From JAYEHL01 sp041653935 (GTDB lineage Bacteria; Chloroflexota; Dehalococcoidia; E44-bin15), in contig JBAZEO010000001.1 in assembly GCA_041653935.1 (NCBI GenBank), positions 1,116,001-1,180,000 of the forward strand: a stretch of DNA of 64,000 nucleotides. The letters are read 5' to 3'. A model generated the notes under the pieces. The model was not told where the DNA came from. It saw only the letters and a program-made list of their open reading frames with translations, and searched no databases. Positions 1 to 9,000 of the stretch are shown piece after piece. The number at the start of each line of letters is the position of its first letter. Positions within the stretch are counted from its first letter, which is position 1. Made by a program: the position numbers and the translations under genes.

Positions 1-1
1 C

Positions 2-964
2 AACGAAAGCCCCGTACCGATTGGCACGGTTCCCATCTACCAGGCCGCGCTGGGGGCCATCAAGAGCAAGGGCGCGCTGGTCAACATGACCGCCGACGAC
101 ATCTTCAAGGCCATCGAGGATCATGCCGCGGACGGCGTCGATTTCGTCACGGTTCACTGCGGCGTCACCAGGGCATCCATCGAAAGGCTGAAAAATCAGG
201 GAAGGGTCACCGACATCGTCTCGCGGGGCGGGGCCATCCTGCTCGGCTGGATACTGCACAACAATAAGGAAAACCCGCTGTACGAGCAGTACGACCGACT
301 GCTCGAAATAGCTAAGAGACACGACATGACGCTGAGCCTGGGCGACGGCCTGCGCCCCGGCAGTATAGTCGACGCCACGGACAGGGCCCAGATCGAGGAG
401 CTTATAATCCTGGGCGAGCTGGTGGCCCGGGCCAGGGTGGCCGGCGTGCAGGCCATGGTGGAGGGGCCGGGGCACGTGCCGCTGGACCAGATAGCGGCCA
501 ACGTAGAGCTGGAAAAAAGCGTATGCAATGGGGCCCCGTTCTACGTGCTGGGGCCGCTGGTCACGGATATCGCCGCCGGATACGACCACATAACCGGCGC
601 TATCGGCGGCGCGATAGCGGCCATGGCCGGAGCCGATTTCCTTTGCTACGTCACGCCGTCCGAGCACCTGGGCCTGCCCGGGACCGACGATGTCAGGCAG
701 GGCGTCATCGCGTCGCGCATCGCGGCCCACGCCGCCGACGTCGCGCGGGGGGTCAGGGGCGCCCGCGAAACCGACCGAAAGATGTCTGTAGCACGCAAGA
801 ACCTCAACTGGGAGGAGCAGGCCAGGCTGGCGCTGGACCCGGAGAAAGTGCGCTCCCTACACAAGAAGAACACCGCCTCCGGCGATACCTGCACCATGTG
901 CGGCGGCATGTGCGCCATGAAGCTCGTGTCCGAATACCTCGGCAAAAGCGTCGAGAAGTGCTAG
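2..964 (+). CDS. thiC: Phosphomethylpyrimidine synthase ThiC (5' end outside window)
   Basis: Radical SAM enzyme that rearranges aminoimidazole ribotide into the hydroxymethylpyrimidine phosphate of thiamine. The frame is open from base 2, so the N-terminus is cut by the window edge; about 320 C-terminal residues are present. Visible family signatures are the stretch EGPGHVPLDQI, the glycine-rich GPLVTDIAAGYDHITGAIG region, and a C-terminal Fe-S cysteine cluster CTMCGGMC. The cluster spacing is CX2CX3C, one residue shorter than the CX2CX4C I associate with proteobacterial ThiC; I believe other anaerobes also show the short form. The next gene is a thiazole synthase (Thi4), which supports a thiamine role over the benzimidazole (BzaF-type) paralogues. 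Confidence 0.95.
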   Translation, partial: NESPVPIGTVPIYQAALGAIKSKGALVNMTADDIFKAIEDHAADGVDFVTVHCGVTRASIERLKNQGRVTDIVSRGGAILLGWILHNNKENPLYEQYDRLLEIAKRHDMTLSLGDGLRPGSIVDATDRAQIEELIILGELVARARVAGVQAMVEGPGHVPLDQIAANVELEKSVCNGAPFYVLGPLVTDIAAGYDHITGAIGGAIAAMAGADFLCYVTPSEHLGLPGTDDVRQGVIASRIAAHAADVARGVRGARETDRKMSVARKNLNWEEQARLALDPEKVRSLHKKNTASGDTCTMCGGMCAMKLVSEYLGKSVEKC

Positions 965-983
965 GTTTATTTTGGTAGGGGAG

Positions 984-1021
984 TCCTTTCATGCAACATT
1001 GTTTATGGAAGGATTCCTCGC
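984..1021. repeat. Imperfect hairpin after thiC
   Basis: CCTTTCAT at about 988-995 can pair with ATGGAAGG at about 1006-1013, with flanking GGA/TCC extension. The same CCTTYCAT...ATGGAAGG arrangement recurs at 42112-42140. It may be a terminator without a U-tract or a small dispersed hairpin repeat. Confidence 0.4.
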
Positions 1022-1043
1022 AACGACAAGTTCAAAGAGTGGT

Positions 1044-1170
1044 AAAGGAGAGAAGTCTCTCCTTTCAGGGGTTTGGGGGTGTCCCCTAAATCTTAATGTC
1101 CCCCAACGTATGGGGGACTAACAGGGGGTTCGGTTATTGTTTCCCCCTTTCAAGGGGGATAGCAGAGGGT
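1044..1170 (+). repeat. Dispersed G/C-run hairpin repeat, copy 1
   Basis: First of seven copies in the window of an intergenic repeat of about 130 bp. It consists of successive short hairpins: AAAGGAGAG/CTCTCCTTT, GGGG/CCCC, a GTCCCCCAACGTATGGGGGAC stem, and CCCCCTTTCAAGGGGG. This copy ends 23 bases before the thi4 start codon. Confidence 0.85.
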
Positions 1171-1193
1171 GTAATCATTTAAAGGAGTTCTAC

Positions 1194-1970
1194 ATGCCCA
1201 TATTCCAACCGGTGGAAGAGCGGGACGTCACCAGAGCGATAATCCGAAAATTCTCCTCTCAATTCGACGAATACGTCCAGAGCGACGTCATCATAGTCGG
1301 CGGAGGCCCCGCCGGACTCATCGCAGCCATCGACTTATGTAAAAAAGGCGTCAAAACCCTCATCATCGAGCGCAACAACTACCTCGGCGGAGGGTTCTGG
1401 ATAGGCGGCTACTTCATGAACATCCTCACCATCCGCGCGCCGGCGCAGAAGGTATTGGATGAGCTGGGCGTGCCCTACGAGAAGTTCAGCAAGGGGCTTT
1501 ACACCGCCAGCGCTCCCCACACCTGTGCCGCCGCCATCGCTGCAGCATGCAATGCAGGCGTCAAGATATTTTCGCTCACATCGCTGGAAGACCTCATAAT
1601 CAGAGGCGACAAGCGCGTCGCCGGCGTAGTTATCAACTGGAGCCCCATCGCGCATATACCAAAGGAAATGTCCGCACTCGACCCGGTGCCGCTGGAGTGC
1701 AAAGTTGTTATCGATGCTACGGGTCACGACGCCGGCGTGGTCAAGAAGCTGGAGAAGCGCGGCCTGCTCCGGACGCAGGGCGAGGGCCCGCTCTGGATCA
1801 CCGCCTCCGAGGACCAGGTGGTGGAGCACACCGGGGAGGTGTATCCCGGCCTGGTGGTCTGCGGCATGGCGGTGGGGACGGTATACGGCGTGCCGCGCAT
1901 GGGCCCCACGTTTGGCGGGATGCTCCTTTCAGGTAAAAGAGCTGCCACAATCGCTTCACAACTGCTGTAA
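1194..1970 (+). CDS. thi4: Thi4-family thiazole synthase
   Basis: Makes the ADP-thiazole precursor of thiamine from NAD and glycine with a sulfur source. A Rossmann dinucleotide motif VIIVGGGPAGL lies near residues 32-42 and a second glycine-rich segment GMAVGTVYGVPRMGPTFGG near the C-terminus; the 258-aa length is normal for prokaryotic Thi4. I chose ATG 1194, which has AAAGGAG seven bases upstream; an upstream in-frame start lies inside repeat copy 1 and would encode repeat sequence. The residue that is Cys in suicidal fungal enzymes and His in sulfide-using archaeal ones appears to be Ala here (context MSALDPVPLE), by my own motif alignment. It follows thiC, so both thiamine branches are adjacent. 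Confidence 0.9.
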   Translation: MPIFQPVEERDVTRAIIRKFSSQFDEYVQSDVIIVGGGPAGLIAAIDLCKKGVKTLIIERNNYLGGGFWIGGYFMNILTIRAPAQKVLDELGVPYEKFSKGLYTASAPHTCAAAIAAACNAGVKIFSLTSLEDLIIRGDKRVAGVVINWSPIAHIPKEMSALDPVPLECKVVIDATGHDAGVVKKLEKRGLLRTQGEGPLWITASEDQVVEHTGEVYPGLVVCGMAVGTVYGVPRMGPTFGGMLLSGKRAATIASQLL

Positions 1971-1972
1971 TA

Positions 1973-2002
1973 CCTGCTATCATATACGAACCGCGTAGCA
2001 GG
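1973..2002 (+). promoter_or_regulatory. Hairpin overlapping the ribosome site of the first propeller lipoprotein
   Basis: CCTGCTA at 1973-1979 is complementary to TAGCAGG at 1996-2002. The right arm overlaps the AGGAG (2000-2004) that serves ATG 2011, so folding could hide the ribosome binding site. Regulatory meaning is inference. Confidence 0.4.
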
Positions 2003-2010
2003 AGACAGAT

Positions 2011-3075
2011 ATGAAAACCAATTTTGTACGAGGAATTGTACTGCTTTCAATTTTGGTGACGTCTCTTATCATCGTCGGCTGCGGGAACGAACCAATCGCC
2101 ACGCCCTATGTGGCCGAGGAGTTTGTTATCTGCAACGCCAGCGACAGCCAGTCATCGCCGCACATCTCAAGCAACATTATTGTATGGACAGACGACCGAA
2201 ACGGGAATGCTGATATCTACGGCTACAACATCGGCAACGGCAGCGAATTCCCCGTGTGCACGAATAGCAGCGACCAGACGAACCCCGATGTAGACCATGA
2301 ATCTGATACAGTAGTGTGGCAGGACGATCGCAACGGCAACAACGACATCTACGGATATAACATATCGGCAGGGACGGAGTTCATTATCTGCAACGAGTCA
2401 CATTATCAAGTGTTCCCATCCGTCTCAGGGAATACTGTAGTTTGGAACGACTTCCGTGTCGATATTGATTTAGTCAGTCATATCTATGGCTATAACCTGA
2501 GCAGCGGCCAGGAATTCTCTATAAGCACTTTCCCGTCACTAAAGCACTTTACTTCTATATATAAAGACACTGTGGCCTGGCTTGACTTCCGCAAATCAGG
2601 TTTAGCTTCCGGTGAGAGAGAAAATCTCAACCTGGAGATATATGCCTGCAATCTTTCCTCAGGTACAGAATTTGCAATTACAGACGATGAATATTCGCAG
2701 GATCCCCCGGGAGCAGATATGTATGACGACATCATGGTATGGAGCGAGTGCAATCAAGACGAAGGCTTTTGCGGCATTTACAGCTATAATCTGACCACGC
2801 GTACTAAAACCGCCTTAAGCACGAGTCACGACTATGCGTTATTTCACCCCACCATTTATGGCGATATCGTCGTCTGGGAGGACTACCGCAACGGCAAAGG
2901 CGATATCTACGGATACAACCTCAAGACGGACGAGGAGTTCGCCATCTGCACTGAAGCCGGCTATCAACAGAACCCGGCTATCTACGGAAATATCGTTGTC
3001 TGGGAAGACAACAGGGAAGAAGTTGCGGATACTTACGACATATACGGCGCGCGGCTGACGTTTGATAATCCATAG
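2011..3075 (+). CDS. Beta-propeller lipoprotein (TolB-like repeats)
   Basis: A 354-aa exported lipoprotein. The N-terminus has a hydrophobic signal ending in a lipobox-like LIIVGC, then seven repeats of about 43 residues with the pattern VVWxDxRNGxxDIYGYNL...EFxIC...P. Seven such blades suggest one closed beta-propeller, as in TolB/YncE-like proteins; blades 3-5 are diverged. Ligand and partner are unknown. A paralogue of the same architecture lies at 3664-4683 with only the MOSC gene between them. ATG 2011 has AGGAG seven bases upstream. The Asp/Asn-rich loops resemble carbohydrate- or calcium-binding propellers, but no catalytic motif is visible. Confidence 0.85.
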   Translation: MKTNFVRGIVLLSILVTSLIIVGCGNEPIATPYVAEEFVICNASDSQSSPHISSNIIVWTDDRNGNADIYGYNIGNGSEFPVCTNSSDQTNPDVDHESDTVVWQDDRNGNNDIYGYNISAGTEFIICNESHYQVFPSVSGNTVVWNDFRVDIDLVSHIYGYNLSSGQEFSISTFPSLKHFTSIYKDTVAWLDFRKSGLASGERENLNLEIYACNLSSGTEFAITDDEYSQDPPGADMYDDIMVWSECNQDEGFCGIYSYNLTTRTKTALSTSHDYALFHPTIYGDIVVWEDYRNGKGDIYGYNLKTDEEFAICTEAGYQQNPAIYGNIVVWEDNREEVADTYDIYGARLTFDNP

Positions 3076-3088
3076 TCAAACTGGTAAA

Positions 3089-3116
3089 GTAGGGGCGAAT
3101 AATTATTCGCCCCTAC
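3089..3116. repeat. Perfect 28-bp palindrome
   Basis: Two 14-base arms, GTAGGGGCGAATAA and its exact complement, with no loop. It sits between a lipoprotein stop and the MOSC start. Related GTAGGGGC...-type hairpins occur near 38687 and 57648, so it may belong to a small REP-like family. Confidence 0.7.
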
Positions 3117-3119
3117 ACG

Positions 3120-3611
3120 ATGACCGAAACATCGAGGGTACGGGAAATTGATACCTCCAAAAAGAAGGAATACGTGGCAAAAATAGTAGCTGTCTGCAAG
3201 AGCGAGAAAAAGGGAACCCGTAAAAAGGTCGTAGGCCAATGTCAGGTCGTCGATGGCGGCCTCGTTGGTGACGCGCACGCCGACTGCTGCACGCACAGGC
3301 AGGTCAGCCTGCTGGCCATCGAGAGCATCGACAAGATGCGGGCGCTGGGGCTGAAGGTCGGCCCCGGCAGTTTCGCTGAGAATCTCACGACCGAGGGCAT
3401 CGACCTCGTCTCTCTGCCCATCGGCACAAAGATATCGATTGGAAAAGACATCGTCCTTGAGATCACGCAGATAGGCAAGGAATGCCACACCCCATGCGCC
3501 ATCTACCGCCAGGCGGGCACATGCGTCATGCCCACCGAAGGCATCTTCGGCAAGGTCATCCGCGGTGGAACCGTAAAGAGCGGCGATGAGATCGTCACAA
3601 CCGCCGTTTAA
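3120..3611 (+). CDS. MOSC-domain protein
   Basis: A single MOSC domain (MoCo sulfurase C-terminal type), 163 aa. MOSC domains bind sulfur through a conserved Cys and handle metal-sulfur or molybdenum-cofactor chemistry; the Cys-containing segment GKECHTPCAIYRQAGTC fits. Other family features are GLVGDAHAD near residues 46-55, LGLKVGPGSFAENLTTEG, and LPIGTKISIG. The start is uncertain: ATG 3120 is three bases after the palindrome and has no clear ribosome site, while GTG 3174 has AAGAAGGA just upstream and begins directly at the conserved domain. It is flanked by two propeller lipoproteins; no molybdenum enzyme is nearby. Confidence 0.85.
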   Translation: MTETSRVREIDTSKKKEYVAKIVAVCKSEKKGTRKKVVGQCQVVDGGLVGDAHADCCTHRQVSLLAIESIDKMRALGLKVGPGSFAENLTTEGIDLVSLPIGTKISIGKDIVLEITQIGKECHTPCAIYRQAGTCVMPTEGIFGKVIRGGTVKSGDEIVTTAV

Positions 3612-3663
3612 GTTACTGGGCAAAACTGGTATAATCATCCAACCACAGTACAGGAGGCGAGCC

Positions 3664-4683
3664 ATGAACGATCGTTGGGTCAAGTATCTTTCGCTATTTC
3701 TCCTGATATCAACAGCGATCTCTGCTGTAAGCTGCAGCACGACTACCGAGACGGTAATCGAAAAACAGTACATCACCGACGAGTTCCCCATCAATCCCGT
3801 GCACCGCTACAACCCCGGCGTCTCCGGCGACATAGTCGTCTGGATGGATGAGAGCGAGGGGAGCAAGGATATTTACGGGCACGACCTGGCCAGCGATGAC
3901 GAGTTCCCAATCTGCACCAATCAGTACAACCAGGAATCCCCTATCATTTCAGGCGATACGATTATCTGGCGAGATGAACGCAGCGGCAACGGCGATATCT
4001 ATGGCTACGATCTTTCGATGCATGCAGAGCTCGCTATCTGCGCCACGAGTGCCGAGCAGAATAATCAGGCCACTGACGGTATAACAGTGGTCTGGGAAGA
4101 TGACCGGTATTACGACAAGTGGGACCTGGATATTATGGGGTTCAACCTCAGCACCGGCGAAGAATTCACCATCTGCAACGATGCGCACCGCCAGGTCTCT
4201 CCATCCGTATCCGGCAACATAGTGGTCTGGATCGATGATCGCAACGGTGATCCAGACATCTTTGCTCGCGATATGTTGATTACCGACCCCGACGAAGCGG
4301 TGTTCCCCGTCATTACCAACGAGTCCGGTCAGCAAAATCCGTCCATTGACGAAGATATAATCGTATGGGAGGACAGCCGCAACGGCAACATAGATATTTA
4401 CACATACAACATCACTTCCAAAATCGAGTCTATTATCTGCGCCAACGTATCCGAACAGCGCAGCCCGATCATCAGCGGTGAATTTGTCGTCTGGCAGGAC
4501 AATCGCAACGGCGAATGGGATATCTACGGCTACAACCTGGCAACGCATACCGAGTTCCCTATCTGCACCGCGCCCGCCGACCAGACGCTGCCGTCCATCT
4601 CAGGCGATATGGTGGTATGGGAAGACAAACGCAACGGCAACGATGACATATACGGAACAAGGATCTCGCTGAAGGAGCCATGA
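3664..4683 (+). CDS. Beta-propeller lipoprotein, second copy
   Basis: Paralogue of the lipoprotein at 2011. ATG 3664 has AGGAGG (3652-3657) upstream; the 339-aa product begins with a hydrophobic signal and a lipobox-like ISAVSC, followed by seven well-kept repeats of the VVWxDxRNGxxDIYGYNL type. The repeats are more regular than in the first copy. The stop codon overlaps the start of cinA by four bases (ATGA), so translation of the two is probably coupled although no functional link is known. Predicted to be anchored on the outer face of the cytoplasmic membrane (or an outer membrane, if present). Confidence 0.85.
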   Translation: MNDRWVKYLSLFLLISTAISAVSCSTTTETVIEKQYITDEFPINPVHRYNPGVSGDIVVWMDESEGSKDIYGHDLASDDEFPICTNQYNQESPIISGDTIIWRDERSGNGDIYGYDLSMHAELAICATSAEQNNQATDGITVVWEDDRYYDKWDLDIMGFNLSTGEEFTICNDAHRQVSPSVSGNIVVWIDDRNGDPDIFARDMLITDPDEAVFPVITNESGQQNPSIDEDIIVWEDSRNGNIDIYTYNITSKIESIICANVSEQRSPIISGEFVVWQDNRNGEWDIYGYNLATHTEFPICTAPADQTLPSISGDMVVWEDKRNGNDDIYGTRISLKEP

Positions 4684-5927
4684 AGGCTGAAATAATCTCC
4701 ATCGGCACCGAGCTGCTACTGGGTGAGATCACGGATACCAATGCCTCCTACCTCGCTTCGCAGCTCCCCCTGCTGGGCATTGACCTGCTGTGGGTCACCC
4801 AGGTCGGTGATAACTTGGGACGACTCAAAGAATGTCTGGAACGCGCCTGGGGCCGCTCCGATATCGTAATCACAACAGGCGGGCTGGGACCTACAGAGGA
4901 TGACCTCACTCACGAGGCCATAGCAGCCATATTCAACGAGGAGCCCAGAGTCGATCCTGACCTAGAACGCAATCTGCGCGAGTTCTTCAACAGGCGCAAA
5001 TTCGTCATGCCCGAGAACAATCTCAAGCAGGCCATGCTCATCCCCTCGGCGCGCGCCATCCCCAACCCCAGAGGCAGCGCCCCCGGCTGGTGGATTGAGA
5101 AAAAACGGCGGGGTGGCAAACCCCAGTTTTTAATAGCCATGCCGGGCCCTCCCGCCGAGATGCAGCGCATGTGGGAGAAAGAGGTTTTCGCTAACCTCCG
5201 TAAGCTCGTTCAAACCGATATCATTATCTCAAGAACGATAAAAACGCTGACCGATGCCGAATCCAGAGTCTCCGAAAAATTAGCCCCGCTGCTCTCATCG
5301 ATAAATCCATCCATTGGCATCTACGCCAAGCCCGACGGCATCCACCTGCGCATCACCGCTAAAGCCGCATCGAGCGATGAAGCGCGAGCCATGATATCGC
5401 GTCACGAAGACAAGGTGCGCTCGCTCATCGGCGACATCATCTGGGGATACGATGACGAAACGCTGGAAGCAATAATCGGCAAGCTCCTGAGCGAAAAAGG
5501 CCTGGCCCTAGCCACCATGGAATCCTGCACCGGCGGGCTCCTGGCTAGCACGATTACGGATGTCCCGGGCAGCTCCAATTATTTTAAAGGCGGCTTCGTT
5601 ACCTATACAAACGAAGCCAAGATCGCTAACGGTGTCGATCCTGAACTTATCTCGCGCCACGGAGCGGTAAGCCCGCAGGTCGCCGCCAACATGGCGCGGG
5701 CGGCAAGAGAACGGCTGAGCGCCGATATCGGCATCGGTATCACCGGCGTGGCCGGACCGGCAGAGATGGAGGGCAAGCCCGCGGGCACCGTGTTTATAGC
5801 CATCGATAACGGAAAAGAACTAAAGCTGATCGAGGGGCGTTACCCGCCGCTGCGCCACCAGGTAAAGCGCCGTGCCGTTTACCACGCGTTATATGAACTG
5901 CGAAAAATGCTGCTTCTTATCAGCTAG
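4680..5927 (+). CDS. cinA: CinA family protein (MoaB-like domain + NMN deamidase domain)
   Basis: A 415-aa two-domain protein of normal length. The N-terminal MoaB/MogA-like domain (COG1058) shows MKAEIISIGTELLLGEITDTN and TTGGLGPTEDDLTHEA. The C-terminal PncC-type domain, from about residue 260, shows MESCTGGLLASTITDVPGSS and GITGVAGP. The PncC domain recycles nicotinamide mononucleotide to nicotinate mononucleotide; the N-terminal domain acts on ADP-ribose-type substrates in studied members. Start ATG 4680 overlaps the preceding stop. Confidence 0.95.
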   Translation: MKAEIISIGTELLLGEITDTNASYLASQLPLLGIDLLWVTQVGDNLGRLKECLERAWGRSDIVITTGGLGPTEDDLTHEAIAAIFNEEPRVDPDLERNLREFFNRRKFVMPENNLKQAMLIPSARAIPNPRGSAPGWWIEKKRRGGKPQFLIAMPGPPAEMQRMWEKEVFANLRKLVQTDIIISRTIKTLTDAESRVSEKLAPLLSSINPSIGIYAKPDGIHLRITAKAASSDEARAMISRHEDKVRSLIGDIIWGYDDETLEAIIGKLLSEKGLALATMESCTGGLLASTITDVPGSSNYFKGGFVTYTNEAKIANGVDPELISRHGAVSPQVAANMARAARERLSADIGIGITGVAGPAEMEGKPAGTVFIAIDNGKELKLIEGRYPPLRHQVKRRAVYHALYELRKMLLLIS

Positions 5928-5973
5928 CCCTGCAAAATCCACTATATATTCCCCATAATGTTTTGTTGTACAA

Positions 5974-6026
5974 TACTACCCACCTAGACCCTTTAATTTG
6001 ACAACCATACTATAGGGTAGTAAAAC
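5974..6026 (+). promoter_or_regulatory. Candidate promoter with inverted repeat upstream of the ten-PAS kinase
   Basis: TTGACA at 5998-6003 and a weak -10 TAAAAC at 6021-6026 are separated by 17 bases. Both lie inside a perfect 8-bp inverted repeat, TACTACCC (5974-5981) and GGGTAGTA (6015-6022), which could be an operator. Confidence 0.5.
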
Positions 6027-6081
6027 AATTAGGCATAATTGAAGCGAAACAGCAATTTTTTCACTTTTATCGAGGTGCATT

Positions 6082-9000
6082 ATGGGTGAAACGGTAAAGA
6101 CCAGGGAACAGCTTACGCAAGAGCTGGCTCAAGCTCAAAAGCGTATCGCCGAGCTTGAAGCTGGCCTTGTCGACAGCGGCAAACCGCAGGTAAACTATGG
6201 CACACTCAAAACTTTCTTCGATTCGGCAACCGACTCCTTCAGCATCTGGGATTCAAACTTGAACATGGTTTATCTCAACGATGTAACCTTAACAAAATAT
6301 TACCCGCCCGGGACAAAGAGAGCCGATGTCATAGGCAAACATTTCACAGAACTTGTAGCCGGCTCAGTAGAATCAGAACGATATAAACAGTACCTCAATG
6401 TTCTTAAAACAGGTGAACCGTTTTATCTGGATGTATTTAATCCCCATCCTAAATATGGAGACATGTATCTCGCGATAAGAGTATTCAAGATCGAAGATGG
6501 ACTGGGAATAATAACTATAGACATCACCGAGCACAAACGCATGGAGCAGGCGCTCCAGGACAGCCAGCAGCGTTTGAGCGCTTTGATAGACAACGCCCCT
6601 GACGTGATATTCACATACGACACCAGCGGCAGGTTTGTCTCCGGGAATAAAAGGGCCGAAGAGCTGATGGGCTATACCAGAGAAGAAATGCTGGGCAAAA
6701 CTTTTGCTGAATCGGGCATCCTCACCGAGGAATCGCTCGCCAAGACAAAACAAAGTCTGGACGACTACAAACAAGGAAAGCCAGCCGAGCCGACTCCCTA
6801 TGAACTTATAACAAAGGACGGCACTCACATCTTCATGGAAGTAAGGGGAGTGCCCATAGTGCAGGGTGACAAGGTGGAAGTCATCGCCATCGCCCGCGAC
6901 ATCACCAAGCGTAAGAGGGCGGAGGAAGCGCTGCGGCAGAGCGAGGAACGGCTGAGAACCTATTTTGAAAACGCGCCCGATGCTATCTTCGTTTACGATT
7001 TCAACGGCGTGTTCCTGGATGGAAACAGGATGGGTGAGGAGATAACGGGCTACCGAAAGACTGAACTCGTCGGCAGGAACTTCATTGAATCTGGGCTCTT
7101 CTCCGAGCAATATGCGCTGAAAGCAATGAGTGCGGTGCTGAAAGACTTGAAAGGTGAAATCTCCGGTCCGGAAGAATACGAGATAACAAGAAAGGACGGG
7201 CAAAAAAGGGTCCTTGAATCAACATCATTCGTGGTAAAGGGGCAGTGGAAAGGTGAGGTCGTAGGCATCGCCCGCGATGTCACTGAGCGCAAGAAGATGG
7301 AAGAGGAGTTAAGGCAGAGTGAAGAGAAACTGCGTGCCATACTCGAGTCCATCGGCAATTCCATCACCGTCATCGATACAAAGGGCAATATCACCGATCT
7401 GAATGATGCTGCGATGAAACTCTTCGGCTGTAAAGACAGAGAGGAAGCACTTGGCATGAATGCGCTGACTTTCATGGCCGAGGATAGCCAGCCTTCGGCA
7501 ACCGTCAAACTGAATGCAGCTAAAACTGAAAGGCTCGTGCAATACAAATTCAAGCGGATGGACGGCAGTACATTCTGGGGAGAAACCAGCACCGACGCAA
7601 TACATAACAGCTCGGGAGAAATCACAGGGTTCGTCGCCATCATCATGGACATAACCGAACGCAAAGCACTGGAAGATAAGCTGCGGCAGAACGAGGAGAA
7701 GATCCGGCAGATATTTAATTACATAGGTGTCGGCATCACCGTTACCGATATGGATGGCAAAATCGTGGAGATGAACGACGTCGGTCTCCGCCTTTGCGGA
7801 TACGACAAAGGTGAACTCCTGGGGCGCAACGGGATCAGTATTATTGCGGAAAGGGATCGCCCTCGGATAGTCGAAACGATGATAAGAGCCTTCGAGACCG
7901 GACAAAGCGAGACGAACGAGTTTACCTCTTTAAAGGCGGACGGGGCAGAATACGAAGTTGAAGCTATAGCCACTGTAGTTCGCGACTACTCGGGTAACCC
8001 CGAAGGACTCATCATCAGCATCACGGATATAACCGAGCGTAAACGTATCGAGAGAGAGTTGAATAATTACAAGGCAAACCTTGAAAAGATGGTTCAAAAA
8101 CGCACAACCGAGCTGGAAAAAACATATAAAGAATTGCAGGAGAGTGAAGAGAAATACAGGTCCCTGGTTGAGCAATTAAATCAGGGGATACTAATTATGC
8201 AAGACAATCGTATAGTATTTGCCAACAATGCGATGACTCAAATAAACGGATATAGCATAAACGAAATGCTGGCTATGTCCCCGCAACAGGTAATCAATAT
8301 CGGACATCCGGAAAACAGGGGGCGGCTGGCCAAGCGTATAGATGAACGCATGCAGGGGAAATCCATCCCTAAATACAGCGAGTGGCCGATAATACGCAAA
8401 GATGGCACAGAGAGATGGCTCGAGACTCTCGCCACAAGAATCATTTTTAATGGAAAACCCGCAATTCAGGCTACTCTCCTAGATATCACCGAGCGTAAGA
8501 AGATGGAGAACGCTCTGAAAAACTCCGAGGAAAAACTGCGCACCATGTTTACCTCCATGGCGGACGGCGTGGTAGTAACCGACCTGAAAGGAAATTTCAA
8601 GGACGCTAACGCGGTTGCGCTTCATATGTTCGGATACAGCAGCAAGGAAGATATACGGGATGCAAACGGTTTTGACTTTATCGCAGAGAAGGATCGCGAC
8701 CTAGCTATGAGTGACATGGCACAACTCTTCAGCGAAGGGCTTGTCACCGGCAGATCCTGGACATTCAAACACAGTTCGGGAAGTAAATTCCAGGCAGAGC
8801 TCAGTACCGCCCTGCTGAAAGACGCAAAGGACAATCCGACCGAGATTATGGTTGTCATGCGGGATATCACCACGCGCAAGCGGATAGAGGAATCTCTAAG
8901 GGAATCGGAAGAAAAGCTCCGTGTCATGTTTTCATCGATAGCTGACGGGATTGTTGTAACAGATATAGAGGGAAATATCAAAGACTTAAATGATGCTCAG

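Noticed and set aside
1137..1193. N-terminal extension of thi4 beginning M-F-P-P-F-K-G-D-S-R-G
   Set aside because: The extension is translated repeat sequence; the same residues appear before the HIT gene at 60408. ATG 1194 has a proper ribosome site and family-typical start.
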